Origin: Mariniphaga sp.
GTDB taxonomy: Bacteria; Bacteroidota; Bacteroidia; Bacteroidales; Prolixibacteraceae
Assembly: GCA_024636975.1 (NCBI GenBank)
Contig: JAGXGA010000029.1
Location: forward strand, 186,001 to 250,000
DNA length: 64,000 nucleotides
Direction: 5' to 3'
The notes under the pieces were generated by a model that saw nothing but the letters and a program-made list of their open reading frames with translations, did no database searches and was not told the origin of the DNA. The translations under genes were made by a program, and so were the position numbers. Shown here in pieces: positions 15,601-26,976 of the stretch; position 1 is the stretch's first letter; each line of letters opens with the position of its first letter.

Positions 15601-17457
15601 TTATTCAGGATCTTTCCAGTCGTTGTTTTCCCTTATCAGAAGCTCAAGTTCCTCAACCGCATTTTCCATTGGGATATGTCGTTTAACCGGTTTAAGGCCT
15701 TTGTACAAGGTAACTTTATTCTGGGTTACACCCACAAAACCGTAATCTACATCGCCCATTTCGCCGGGGCCATTTACAACGCAACCCATGATACCGATCT
15801 TCAGGTGGTCGAGGTGTTTGAAATGCGCCTTAATACTCTTTGTTGTTTCCTGTAAATCATAGAGAGTACGTCCGCAACCCGGGCATGAAATAAATTCGGT
15901 TTTGCTCATACGCATCCGGCTGGCCTGTAGTATCCCGAAGCTTAAATCCTTCAGTTCGGTAAAGGTTATCCGTTCATTATCATTTGATATGCAGATGCCA
16001 TCACCATAGCCATCAATGAGCAGCCCGCCAAGGTCGGCAGAAGCTTTAATATGAAGGTCCTCCAGGTTGCTTTCGTTGTATCTCCGGTAAAGAATCACCG
16101 GCACTTTCCAGATGTGTGATTCTAAGGTGGTAAAGAAAGCCCTTAGTTCAGCCATCGGGTTTTTATTGAAGCTTTCAAGGATAAGTACCGTTTTACGGGT
16201 TTGTTTCAGCTTCATCATGATTTCCGGATTCTTTGCCATAAAGCGGTCGAACTCCATTTTGTTGGTGCGGATGAATTTCATCCTTCCCCAACGGGTGCTT
16301 TCGAAAAGGTATTCTTCAAGTGAAATGATTGGATAGCTTTCACCTTTTATATCCATTATTTTATTTCCAGAAAGGAAGTAATCGGGTACCATTTTACCGC
16401 GAATCGGAAGCATTTCCTTAAGGTTGCGGTCTTCAAGGTCGGCAACCACAACCGGCAGTTTATCGCCTCCCATAGTTAAAACCGCCCTTGTTGACCTCCG
16501 TTCGTATTCAAACGGGTTGGTCTGTGCGATGAGCGATGCCGTTATTGGCTCATGGTTTCTGTACGATTTAAAATGGTCGACGAGTTTCCGGGCAACAGGA
16601 ATTTCATTTACAGGACTTTCGGTAAGTGAAACGCGAATGGTGTCGCCAATACCATCGGCCAGCAATGCACCAATTCCCACTGCCGATTTTATGCGGCCGT
16701 CTTCTCCTTCGCCTGCTTCGGTAACACCCAGATGGATAGGATATTGCATGTCTTCGAGCCGCATTTTGTAGTTCAATAAACGCACGGTATACACCATCAT
16801 GCGAGTATTGCTCGATTTTATAGAAACTACCACATCGTTAAAATCAACCTTTTTGCAGATGCGTAAAAACTCGAGAACCGATTCGGCCATTCCTGAGGGA
16901 GAATCTCCGAAACGGCTCATTACCCGGTCGGAAAGAGAACCGTGATTGGCCCCGATGCGCAAAGCTGTATTGGTGCTTTTAAGCATTTCAAGGAACGGGA
17001 TAAACTGTTCCTCTATTTTAATGAGTTCCTCTTTATACTCATCATCAGAGTATACCTTGTGCTCGAAACGCGCACGCTTGTCATAAAAATTACCTGGATT
17101 GATACGTACCTTTTCAAAAAACTTTGCTGCAATATCAGCAAGCCGCGGATTAAAATGAATGTCGGCAACCAAAGGGGTTGTGTAGCCTCTTTCGCGCAGG
17201 GCTGTAACTATATTCTTCAGGTTCTCGGCATCGTAAATGCCTTTTACAGTAAGACGAACGTAATCGGCGCCGGCTTTTGCCAGCGCAATAATCTGCTCAA
17301 CTGAAGGGTCAGTATCTTTTGTACTGGTGTCGGTCATCGATTGTATGCGAACAGGGTTATTGCCCCCCACACCAACACCTCCAATATTAACTTCCCATGT
17401 ATTTTGACGTTCGAAACGTGTTATATCGTTGATATAATTAAAGTGTAAATCTTCCAT
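15601..17457 (-). CDS. ispG: (E)-4-hydroxy-3-methylbut-2-enyl-diphosphate synthase, long form
   Basis: The 618-residue IspG (GcpE) makes HMBPP from MEcPP in the non-mevalonate isoprenoid pathway. The N-terminal TIM barrel opens with VNIGGVGVGGNNPVRIQSM. The C-terminal domain carries the three [4Fe-4S] cysteines, C525 and C528 (SCPGCGRTLYDL) and C559 (GIMGCVVNGPGE). The protein is about 200 residues longer than E. coli IspG because of a central insertion, the three-domain form known from plants and Bacteroidota. A -7 element lies 24 bases upstream, divergent from gldA. Confidence 0.97.
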   Translation of the reverse strand: MEDLHFNYINDITRFERQNTWEVNIGGVGVGGNNPVRIQSMTDTSTKDTDPSVEQIIALAKAGADYVRLTVKGIYDAENLKNIVTALRERGYTTPLVADIHFNPRLADIAAKFFEKVRINPGNFYDKRARFEHKVYSDDEYKEELIKIEEQFIPFLEMLKSTNTALRIGANHGSLSDRVMSRFGDSPSGMAESVLEFLRICKKVDFNDVVVSIKSSNTRMMVYTVRLLNYKMRLEDMQYPIHLGVTEAGEGEDGRIKSAVGIGALLADGIGDTIRVSLTESPVNEIPVARKLVDHFKSYRNHEPITASLIAQTNPFEYERRSTRAVLTMGGDKLPVVVADLEDRNLKEMLPIRGKMVPDYFLSGNKIMDIKGESYPIISLEEYLFESTRWGRMKFIRTNKMEFDRFMAKNPEIMMKLKQTRKTVLILESFNKNPMAELRAFFTTLESHIWKVPVILYRRYNESNLEDLHIKASADLGGLLIDGYGDGICISNDNERITFTELKDLSFGILQASRMRMSKTEFISCPGCGRTLYDLQETTKSIKAHFKHLDHLKIGIMGCVVNGPGEMGDVDYGFVGVTQNKVTLYKGLKPVKRHIPMENAVEELELLIRENNDWKDPE

Positions 17458-17480
17458 TTTTATTTCTTATGCTAGACGTG

Positions 17481-17488
17481 CAAATTTA
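17481..17488 (-). promoter_or_regulatory. -7 element TAAATTTG for ispG
   Basis: The minus strand reads TAAATTTG, matching TAnnTTTG, 24 bases before the ispG start. The -33 region is T-rich but lacks a clear TTTG. Confidence 0.5.
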
Positions 17489-17519
17489 CGTTAATGGTTT
17501 TAATTTAAAAAGATTCCTT

Positions 17520-17527
17520 TATTTTTG
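17520..17527 (+). promoter_or_regulatory. -7 element TATTTTTG for gldA
   Basis: TATTTTTG matches TAnnTTTG and ends 17 bases before the gldA ATG, so any leader would be short. It forms a divergent pair with the ispG element 32 bases away. Confidence 0.5.
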
Positions 17528-17544
17528 TTCATACTTGTAAATAT

Positions 17545-18468
17545 ATGAATTTATTAATCAACAAAATAACGAAATTATTTGGAAAGCAAAAGGCCCTCGA
17601 CCAGGTAAGTTTTTCAGTTTCCAAAGGTGAATTGCTTGGATTTTTAGGACCAAACGGAGCCGGCAAGTCAACCCTGATGAAAATAATTACCGGATATCTG
17701 CCGGCATCGTCAGGTGAAGTATGGTTCGACGATCAGAAAATGACATCAGACAACACCGGAATAAGAAAGCACATTGGATACCTGCCCGAGCACAACCCCC
17801 TTTATACCGATTTGTACGTTAGGGAATCTCTTGAAATAACTGCCGGCTTTTACAGGCTTGAGAATATAAAACAGCGGGTAAAACAAATGGTGGAGCTTAC
17901 CGGCCTTGGTGATGAGCAGCATAAAAAAATCGGGTCACTGTCGAAAGGATACCGTCAGCGGGTAGGACTTGCCCAGGCGCTTATCCATGATCCGCAGATG
18001 CTGATACTTGATGAACCTACTTCAGGGCTTGATCCCAACCAACTTGAGGATGTTCGGGGGCTGATACGCTCTATCAGCCGTGAAAAGACTGTTATTCTTT
18101 CATCCCATATCATGCAGGAAGTAGAAGCTATTTGCTCGCGCGTGGTAATAATCAACAAGGGAAAGCTAGTGGCCGATGGCAGCATTTCTCAAATCAAAAG
18201 CGGATTACTGACACAAAACCAGCAGGTAATTGCTGCCTTTGATCAAGCCATACAGGCTGAACAATTGCTGGCATTGAATGGTGTACTGACTGCCAGTTTT
18301 GACGGTGAGGTATGGGAAATAGAGGGTGACCAAACTGTAGACCTGCGCCCGGTAGTTTTTCGGTTTGCCGTTGAGAACAGCCTCACATTGCTTACACTTT
18401 TGCAGAAACAGCAAAACCTTGAGGGTGTCTTCCATCAGCTTACCCGCGGAAGTGAAATACAGGATTGA
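17545..18468 (+). CDS. gldA: GldA-type ABC transporter ATP-binding protein
   Basis: The 307-residue ATPase has Walker A GPNGAGKST near residue 35, the signature SLSKGYRQRVGLAQAL and Walker B MLILDEPTSGLD. The overall sequence and C-terminal extension match the GldA family, the ATPase linked in Flavobacterium to gliding motility with GldF/GldG. The permease partners are not in the window and many non-gliding Bacteroidota carry this gene, so gliding cannot be inferred. A glycosyltransferase gene starts 3 bases after its stop, implying one transcript. Confidence 0.85.
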   Translation: MNLLINKITKLFGKQKALDQVSFSVSKGELLGFLGPNGAGKSTLMKIITGYLPASSGEVWFDDQKMTSDNTGIRKHIGYLPEHNPLYTDLYVRESLEITAGFYRLENIKQRVKQMVELTGLGDEQHKKIGSLSKGYRQRVGLAQALIHDPQMLILDEPTSGLDPNQLEDVRGLIRSISREKTVILSSHIMQEVEAICSRVVIINKGKLVADGSISQIKSGLLTQNQQVIAAFDQAIQAEQLLALNGVLTASFDGEVWEIEGDQTVDLRPVVFRFAVENSLTLLTLLQKQQNLEGVFHQLTRGSEIQD

Positions 18469-18471
18469 TTT

Positions 18472-19482
18472 ATGATAGTGAACCCTGCAGTATCGGTCAT
18501 TCTTCCTTTTTTTAATGCAGAAAAGACTTTAAAAGCAGCAGTATGCAGTATCCTTTATCAAACCTTTTCTGATTTTGAACTCCTTTTGGTTGACAATAAC
18601 TCTTTTGATAGCAGTTCAATGATTGCGCAGGATTTCGTTCAACGCGATGAACGCATACGCGTATTGAAGGAAAACCAGCAGGGAGTGGATTATGCAATGA
18701 ACTGCGGCCTTAAAATTGCACGCGGAAAATACATTGCCCGTATGGATGCCGATGATGTTTCCCATCCGCTGCGGCTCGAAAAACAGGTCCGGTTCCTGGA
18801 TGAAAATCCTGCATACGGATTGGTGGGATGTTCAGTAACTTATGTTCCACACAACAGCAATACCAAAGGGTTTGAACGAATTGTAAAATGGGTAAACTCT
18901 TTTTATACCTCAGCTGAAATTGAAAGCTACAGGTTTATTGAGATTCCGGTGGTTAACCCAACCCTGATGTTTAAGTATGAATTGTATGAGAAATATGGCG
19001 GCTGCAGGCATGGTGATTTCCCGGAAGATTATGAAATGCTGCTGCGTTATCTCGATGCCGGAGTAAAAATGGCCAAACTTCCTGAGCCTTTGCTTGAGTG
19101 GCATGATTATTCCGACCGGCTCACCCACACCGATCAGCGGTATACATCGGAAGCATTCTTCAGAGTAAAGGCTGAATATTTCCAAAAGTGGTCGACACGA
19201 AATAATGCTACGCATCCTGATGTGTGGGTTTGGGGTGCCGGCCGTAAAACACGACAGCGGTCGCTATTTCTTGAAAAGCAGGGGATTAAAGTAATTGGAT
19301 ACATTGATATTGTAAAGGATAAAACTACTGTTAAAAGGATGTTGCATTACGCGGAAATTCCGCCACCGGGTGAACTATTCATTATTGCAATGGTTGGAAA
19401 TTACGATGCCCGGGAGCAAATCAGGGAACATCTTTTAAATAATAACTATAAGCAAGGGCGTGATTTTATGTTTCTTGCCTAA
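18472..19482 (+). CDS. Family 2 glycosyltransferase with C-terminal Rossmann-like domain
   Basis: The 336-residue cytoplasmic protein has a GT2 domain (1 to about 230): SVILPFFNAEKTL at the nucleotide-sugar site, the metal-binding DADD at 92-95, and FPEDYEMLLRY as the acceptor/base region. Residues about 240-336 form a separate domain opening WVWGAGRKTRQRSLFLEKQG, resembling a GxGxxx nucleotide-binding fold. The donor sugar is unknown. It starts 3 bases after gldA. Confidence 0.85.
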   Translation: MIVNPAVSVILPFFNAEKTLKAAVCSILYQTFSDFELLLVDNNSFDSSSMIAQDFVQRDERIRVLKENQQGVDYAMNCGLKIARGKYIARMDADDVSHPLRLEKQVRFLDENPAYGLVGCSVTYVPHNSNTKGFERIVKWVNSFYTSAEIESYRFIEIPVVNPTLMFKYELYEKYGGCRHGDFPEDYEMLLRYLDAGVKMAKLPEPLLEWHDYSDRLTHTDQRYTSEAFFRVKAEYFQKWSTRNNATHPDVWVWGAGRKTRQRSLFLEKQGIKVIGYIDIVKDKTTVKRMLHYAEIPPPGELFIIAMVGNYDAREQIREHLLNNNYKQGRDFMFLA

Positions 19483-19583
19483 AGGAAACAGGAATTGTAC
19501 TTTCTCCAGGTTTTTCACTTTGGCAAAAAGGCATCATAGATTTAAGTCCTTATCGTGGTTGCAAAATGACCCGGAATACAGAA

Positions 19584-19901
19584 TTATTCTCCCATTGCTT
19601 CAAGAGAACTGCGTACTTCTGTAATTTCATCGCGCAAACCCAGGATATCGGTTTCGCTTAATGGGTTGCTGAGTTCGGAATCGTATACGTCAAAAAAACT
19701 TTCTCCAAAACATTTAATGTTTTCCTCAATGATACCGATGCGATTTTTCATAGCCAGCAGGTCTATTTTGGCATCAGCTTTATCCTGACTTTCTACCGGC
19801 AGTTCCTTCCACTGCGTTTCTCTTGATTTATACAACAATTTAACGGAAATAAGCTCATCGAAAAGCCGTTCCTGTTCGTTTTTTTGTTTAACAATTTTCA
19901 T
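19584..19901 (-). CDS. Small coiled-coil protein of unknown function
   Basis: The 105-residue product is charged and mostly helical (KQKNEQERLFDELISVKLLY, then DILGLRDEITEVRSSLEAMG). It has no signal peptide or membrane segment. No family is recognised; the coding call rests on the complete frame, the composition and a suitable ATG. Confidence 0.55.
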   Translation of the reverse strand: MKIVKQKNEQERLFDELISVKLLYKSRETQWKELPVESQDKADAKIDLLAMKNRIGIIEENIKCFGESFFDVYDSELSNPLSETDILGLRDEITEVRSSLEAMGE

Positions 19902-20122
19902 TATGATGACGACATTTTTTTCTCTGACAATGGTTTTTTAAATAAATTTATTGATCATGATTATTTAAAGAAATTATACATCTTTCAAAAGTCATAATAA
20001 ATTTCGACATAAGTTAATGAATAATTTCTTATCATGACAGAATTAGGGGGCGTTTCTTGCTTTAATTACTGAAGATTATTAATTTTTCCCTCAGAATATT
20101 GAAATCTATAAAATGGCTGTTA

Positions 20123-22516
<2,394 letters not shown>

Positions 22517-22793
22517 TATTATATATGTTAAAAAACTCAAACTTCATTTATGAATGCCTCACAAATTTAAGAAAATGATGCTGAAAAGCTGAATCTTAAG
22601 GAGAATTTAAAATCGGGATAAAAATATTAAAGATTCACAATTCTACTTTATTAAGCAATTTTCGACTTTCTATGACATCATTGAAGTTAGTGTTTAAGTT
22701 TATTTCACACAGTTTTGTGAATTATCCGGAACTTGATTTGTTTTTTTGGAACAGATTTCAATTTTTAGAATTTATTATTTAAAGATTATTAGT

Positions 22794-23261
22794 ATGAATT
22801 TGAATAAAATGTTTGGTTTTCTTTTTGTTTTCACAATTGGAATGACCAGTGCTTTTGCGCAGTCCCCGCAACAAATACCACAGCAACAACCTACCGAAGT
22901 TTCAGATAATGAGATAGAGCAGTTTGCAATGGCGTTCAGAGAGATCCAGGTCATTGACCAGCAGGTTCAGCAGGAGATGATGAATGCCGTTCAGGAAGAG
23001 GGAGTTGACGTACAGCGGTTTAATGAATATCTAAACGCTCTGCAGGATCCGGCACAGGAGATAAATGCAAGTGACGAAGAACTTGAGCAATTTGCTTCTG
23101 CATTTCAGGAGATTGAAGAAATCCAGACCGAGGCACAGAAGGAGATGGAAAAAGCCATCACAGAAAATGAACTGACAGTTGAACGCTACCAGGAAATTAC
23201 CATGTCGGTTCAGGCAAACCCTGAATTGCTTGAAAAACTGCAGCAACATTATGAAGAATAG
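22794..23261 (+). CDS. DUF4168-containing secreted protein with two repeats
   Basis: The 155-residue product begins at ATG 22794, chosen because it gives a signal peptide (GFLFVFTIGMTSAFAQ). The mature part contains two similar units, SDNEIEQFAMAFREIQVIDQ... and SDEELEQFASAFQEIEEIQT..., each matching the DUF4168 helical pattern. Function is unknown; the protein is periplasmic or secreted. A strong terminator follows. Confidence 0.8.
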   Translation: MNLNKMFGFLFVFTIGMTSAFAQSPQQIPQQQPTEVSDNEIEQFAMAFREIQVIDQQVQQEMMNAVQEEGVDVQRFNEYLNALQDPAQEINASDEELEQFASAFQEIEEIQTEAQKEMEKAITENELTVERYQEITMSVQANPELLEKLQQHYEE

Positions 23262-23290
23262 CAGTCTATTGTAACCTGCAATATAAAATT

Positions 23291-23334
23291 AAGGTGCACC
23301 GGCTCATATTTTAATGAGCCGGTGCACCTTTTTT
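23291..23334 (+). terminator. Strong terminator after DUF4168 gene
   Basis: A GC-rich stem, AAGGTGCACCGGCTCAT (23291-23307) pairing with ATGAGCCGGTGCACCTT (23314-23330), is followed by TTTT. The A run before the stem makes it able to work in both directions. Confidence 0.92.
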
Positions 23335-23374
23335 ATGCTAAGCTATCCTTTTCCACGTAATCAGATTACAACAT

Positions 23375-23415
23375 AATAAAATTAAGACACCGACAGAAAA
23401 AAACCCTGCCGGTGT
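23375..23415 (-). terminator. Probable terminator after hcp
   Basis: CTGCCGGTGT (23406-23415) pairs with ACACCGACAG (23387-23396) with one mismatch, and the minus-strand tail is U-rich (TTAATTTTATT). It lies about 45 bases after the hcp stop. Confidence 0.55.
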
Positions 23416-23457
23416 ACCTAAACAAACTACACGTTTCTCCCCAATAATTTCTTTTGT

Positions 23458-25119
23458 TTATGCAGTCCGGCTTTCAAGGAACATTTCCATATCCGCTTCC
23501 ACATTGTTGATTCCGCCGATTCCAAAATTTTGAACCAGCACATTGGCTACATTGGGTGAAAGGAAGGCAGGCAGTGTTGGCCCAAGATGAATATTTTTTA
23601 CCCCTAATGACAACAGCGCCAGCAACACTATAATTGCTTTTTGCTCGTACCATGCAATGTTATAGGCAATCGGAAGTTCATTTATATCGTTCAGTTCGAA
23701 CACCTCTTTCAGTTTAAGAGCAATTACTGCCAGCGAATAGGAATCGTTGCATTGTCCGGCATCTATTACCCTTGGAATTCCTCCAATATCACCCAGCGGC
23801 AGCTTATTGTAGCGGTATTTTGCACATCCTGCCGTTAAAATTACGGTATCCGTTGGCAGTTGCCCTGCAAACTGGGTATAATAATCACGGCTCTTCATCC
23901 GGCCATCACAACCCGCCATTACAAAAAACTTGCGGATGGCTCCCGATTTAACGGCATCCACTATTTTATCGGCAAGGGCAAATACCTGTGCATGAGCAAA
24001 TCCGCCGGTAATGGTTCCCGTTTCAATCTCGTTTGGTGGTGCACATTTCTTTGCATGCTCAATAATTTGGGTGAAGTCTTTCATACCCCCTTCTTTACGG
24101 TCAGGAATATGAATAGCCCCTTCAAGACCTGAAGCGCCTGTTGTATAAATGCGGTCGGTATAGGTTGCATTCGCTCTTGGCGGAACAATACAATTGGTGG
24201 TAAAAAGGATGGGACCATTAAAGCTTTCGAATTCCTGGGTTTGTTTCCACCAGGCATTGCCATAGTTTCCCGCCAGGTGCTTGTACTTTTTAAATGCCGG
24301 ATAATAATGCGCCGGCAGCATCTCGCTGTGGGTGTACACATCAACTCCTGTGCCTTCGGTTTGCTTCAACAAGTCTTCCATATCTTTCAGGTCGTGCCCC
24401 GAAATCAGGATGGCCGGGTTATTCCGCACACCAATATTTACCTTTGTAGCTTCCGGATTTCCGTATGCCGAGGTGTTTGCCTTATCGAGCAATGCCATAA
24501 CATCCACACCGTATTTCCCTGTTTCCAGCGTTAACTGCACCAGTTCAGCCACACTTAAATCCTCGGTGGTAGCTACCAGTGCACGTTGCATGAAAGCAAA
24601 AATTTCATCACTTTTATTGCCAAGGTTCCAGGCATGTTCTGCATAGGCTGCCAATCCTTTGACACCATACACAATAAGCTCTCTTAACGAACTAATGTCT
24701 TCATTATCAGTACCAAGAATCCCTACCTCTGCCGCTTTTGCTTCAAACTCCTCCACTGTGGAAGCATTCCATGAGGCAAAACCGGGCAAATCTTTAGGCA
24801 CAGAAATATTTGCAGCCAGGCATCTTGCCTGCAGCTCATCGCGTAACTCAAGTGCCTGTTTGATGCGGCGGCTGAAACTCTGCTTGTCAAAATTACCGTT
24901 TGTAATGGTACTGAACAATCCATCGAATACAAACTTATCTGCTTTTTCGGGATTCAGTTTCTGCGCACGGAGTTTCTGATTGTACCAGCTGATTCCTTTC
25001 AAAACAAATAACAGAGTATCCTGCAAATTAGCTACATCACTTGTTTTACCACATACTCCTTTTATTGTACAACCAGTTCCTTTAGCGGCTTCCTGGCATT
25101 GAAAACAAAACATGCTCAT
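23458..25119 (-). CDS. hcp: Hybrid cluster protein (hydroxylamine reductase)
   Basis: The 553-residue Hcp protects anaerobes from nitrosative stress by reducing NO to N2O and can reduce hydroxylamine in vitro. The N-terminal cysteines C5, C8, C17 and C23 have the C-x2-C-x8-C-x5-C spacing of the [4Fe-4S] (class I) form, not the enterobacterial [2Fe-2S] form. Hybrid-cluster ligand regions are visible at [36 protein letters not shown] and [10 protein letters not shown]. No Hcr reductase gene is adjacent. The divergent gap to GH30 contains a TACAATTGTA palindrome (25213-25222), a possible but unproven operator. Confidence 0.96.
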   Translation of the reverse strand: MSMFCFQCQEAAKGTGCTIKGVCGKTSDVANLQDTLLFVLKGISWYNQKLRAQKLNPEKADKFVFDGLFSTITNGNFDKQSFSRRIKQALELRDELQARCLAANISVPKDLPGFASWNASTVEEFEAKAAEVGILGTDNEDISSLRELIVYGVKGLAAYAEHAWNLGNKSDEIFAFMQRALVATTEDLSVAELVQLTLETGKYGVDVMALLDKANTSAYGNPEATKVNIGVRNNPAILISGHDLKDMEDLLKQTEGTGVDVYTHSEMLPAHYYPAFKKYKHLAGNYGNAWWKQTQEFESFNGPILFTTNCIVPPRANATYTDRIYTTGASGLEGAIHIPDRKEGGMKDFTQIIEHAKKCAPPNEIETGTITGGFAHAQVFALADKIVDAVKSGAIRKFFVMAGCDGRMKSRDYYTQFAGQLPTDTVILTAGCAKYRYNKLPLGDIGGIPRVIDAGQCNDSYSLAVIALKLKEVFELNDINELPIAYNIAWYEQKAIIVLLALLSLGVKNIHLGPTLPAFLSPNVANVLVQNFGIGGINNVEADMEMFLESRTA

Positions 25120-25462
25120 AAATATTATTCTTTTAATGAATATAAAATTCGTTATGATTTTTTTACGGTGGCGAATATAGATGGAGCTGGAAACAGGAGC
25201 TGTATCATATGTTACAATTGTAGTTTTTTACATTAAATCAGAAGAATTGTGTAAAAACAATGTTAAGATATGTGGAAATAAATTTTGAAATGGACAGCCT
25301 TCACACATAAAAAACTCCCAATTGGATGCGGTATGTGCTACCTCGTTGTTTGATTCAAATAATCCTGTGATCAAACCTTAAATGAATGCCTGCTAATAAT
25401 TTGCTTTCTTCCTCCGATTATTTACTTTTGGATTTTGAACCATTTAAACGCAAACTAATAAA
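25120..25462. other. Divergent intergenic region between hcp and GH30
   Basis: This 343-base gap carries the GH30 promoter and, on the hcp side, TACAATTGTA (25213-25222) and a spaced inverted pair ATTGT/ACAAT (25246-25250, 25257-25261). The closest hcp -7 candidate is TATATTCG on the minus strand, one base off TAnnTTTG. No coding sequence is seen. Confidence 0.5.
25410..25440 (+). promoter_or_regulatory. Promoter of the GH30 gene
   Basis: TTTG (25410-25413), 19 bases, then TACTTTTG (25433-25440) is a full match to the Bacteroidota -33/-7 consensus. The GH30 ATG at 25463 is 22 bases after it, leaving a short leader. Confidence 0.8.
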
Positions 25463-26938
25463 ATGCAAAAAAAGTTGCTGTGCACCATCCTTTTTGTAGC
25501 AGGCATTTCATGGAATTCTATCAGTAATACCGGCAAACTTCACCAGATCAAAAATATATCGGAAGAAACCGGTGATGTTGCCGTTTATGTAACCTCTGCT
25601 GACAGGCAATACGATCTGGATAGAACTTCATTTGGCTTCAGTAACAAAACCGACCGTTCTTCAGCTGTTATAACTATAAATCCGGAAAAGCGTTACCAGG
25701 AGATGGAAGGATTTGGTGCCGCGGTAACCGGTTCAACCTGCTACAACCTGATGCAGATGGACCCTGCAGACCGGCAAAAGTTTCTCACCGAAACCTTCTC
25801 CCACGAAAATGGGCTGGGATTCAGCTATGTAAGAATATCAATCGGCTGTTCCGATTTCTCGCTCAGCGAATACACCTGCTGCGATGAGGAAGGGATAGAA
25901 AATTTCAGCTTACAGAAAGAAGAGCTTAAATACGTTATCCCTATTCTGAAAGACATACTGACGATTAATCCTTCCCTTAAGGTAATGGGGTCACCCTGGA
26001 CAAGTCCCCGCTGGATGAAGGTTAACAACCTTAAAGATATAGAGCCATACAATTCATGGACAGGCGGACACCTGAATCCTGCTTATTACGATGATTATGC
26101 TACCTACTTTTTAAAATGGATACAGGCTTTTGCTGAACATGGCATTCAGATAACTTCAATTACACCTCAAAACGAACCGCTAAATCACCTAAATTCAGCT
26201 TCGCTGGTTATGTTTTGGAACGAACAGCGCGATTTTATAAAAGTGCTGGGCCCTAAGCTTCGACAAGCTGGTCTCAATACAGAAATATACGTTTTCGACC
26301 ACAACTACAACTACGATAAAATGGAAGAGCAGTTCAACTACCCTATAAAGATTTATGCCGATAAAGAGGCAAAGCAATATATAAAAGGGGCAGCCTACCA
26401 CAATTATGGCGGCAACGGGAACGAACTGCTGGAAATACACAAACAGGCACCCGAAATGGACCTTGTATTCACCGAGACATCAATAGGTACATGGAACAAA
26501 GGTAAAGATTTGGGCATCCGCCTTACCGATGATATGGCAGAAGTAGCACTGGGTACGGTAAACAACTGGTGCAAGGCTGTAATAGTCTGGAACCTGATGC
26601 TCGACAGTGACAGAGGTCCCAACCGTGAACACGGATGCCCTACCTGTTATGGCGCTGTTGACATTGATGCCGGTGATTATAAGTCCATCACCCGCAACTC
26701 GCACTACTACATTATAGGTCATTTGTCGGCAGTGGTGAAACCTGGGGCAGTGCGAATTGAATCAAAATCAAACACTGCAGAAGATATAACCTTTTCAGCC
26801 TTTGAGAATGAAGATGGCAGTTATGCTTTGGTAGTGCAAAACGATTCAGAAGAAGGTAAATCCGTAACAGTCAGTGAAGGCAAAAACACGTTTGAGTATA
26901 TGATGCCTGCTAAATCGGTGGCATCATTTAGATGGTAA
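25463..26938 (+). CDS. GH30 family beta-glycosidase (glucosylceramidase/beta-1,6-glucanase type)
   Basis: The 491-residue secreted enzyme has an N-terminal hydrophobic signal (LLCTILFVAGISWNS), a TIM barrel and a C-terminal beta domain. The retaining pair is visible: acid/base E238 in TPQNEPL and nucleophile E338 in FTETSIG. QEMEGFGAAVTGS near residue 80 is the usual family opening. Members cleave beta-glucosidic, beta-1,6-glucan or beta-xylosidic bonds; sequence alone does not decide. The last ten residues (ASFRW) are typical of the family end. It has its own promoter and is followed 38 bases later by a large secreted protein gene. Confidence 0.9.
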   Translation: MQKKLLCTILFVAGISWNSISNTGKLHQIKNISEETGDVAVYVTSADRQYDLDRTSFGFSNKTDRSSAVITINPEKRYQEMEGFGAAVTGSTCYNLMQMDPADRQKFLTETFSHENGLGFSYVRISIGCSDFSLSEYTCCDEEGIENFSLQKEELKYVIPILKDILTINPSLKVMGSPWTSPRWMKVNNLKDIEPYNSWTGGHLNPAYYDDYATYFLKWIQAFAEHGIQITSITPQNEPLNHLNSASLVMFWNEQRDFIKVLGPKLRQAGLNTEIYVFDHNYNYDKMEEQFNYPIKIYADKEAKQYIKGAAYHNYGGNGNELLEIHKQAPEMDLVFTETSIGTWNKGKDLGIRLTDDMAEVALGTVNNWCKAVIVWNLMLDSDRGPNREHGCPTCYGAVDIDAGDYKSITRNSHYYIIGHLSAVVKPGAVRIESKSNTAEDITFSAFENEDGSYALVVQNDSEEGKSVTVSEGKNTFEYMMPAKSVASFRW

Positions 26939-26976
26939 ACGATCACTGACGACTGGAACTAAAATATTATTTTAAG

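Noticed and set aside
17545-18468. Evidence for gliding motility from gldA
   Set aside because: Only the ATPase is present; GldF/GldG and other gliding genes are not in the window, and non-gliding relatives keep this gene.
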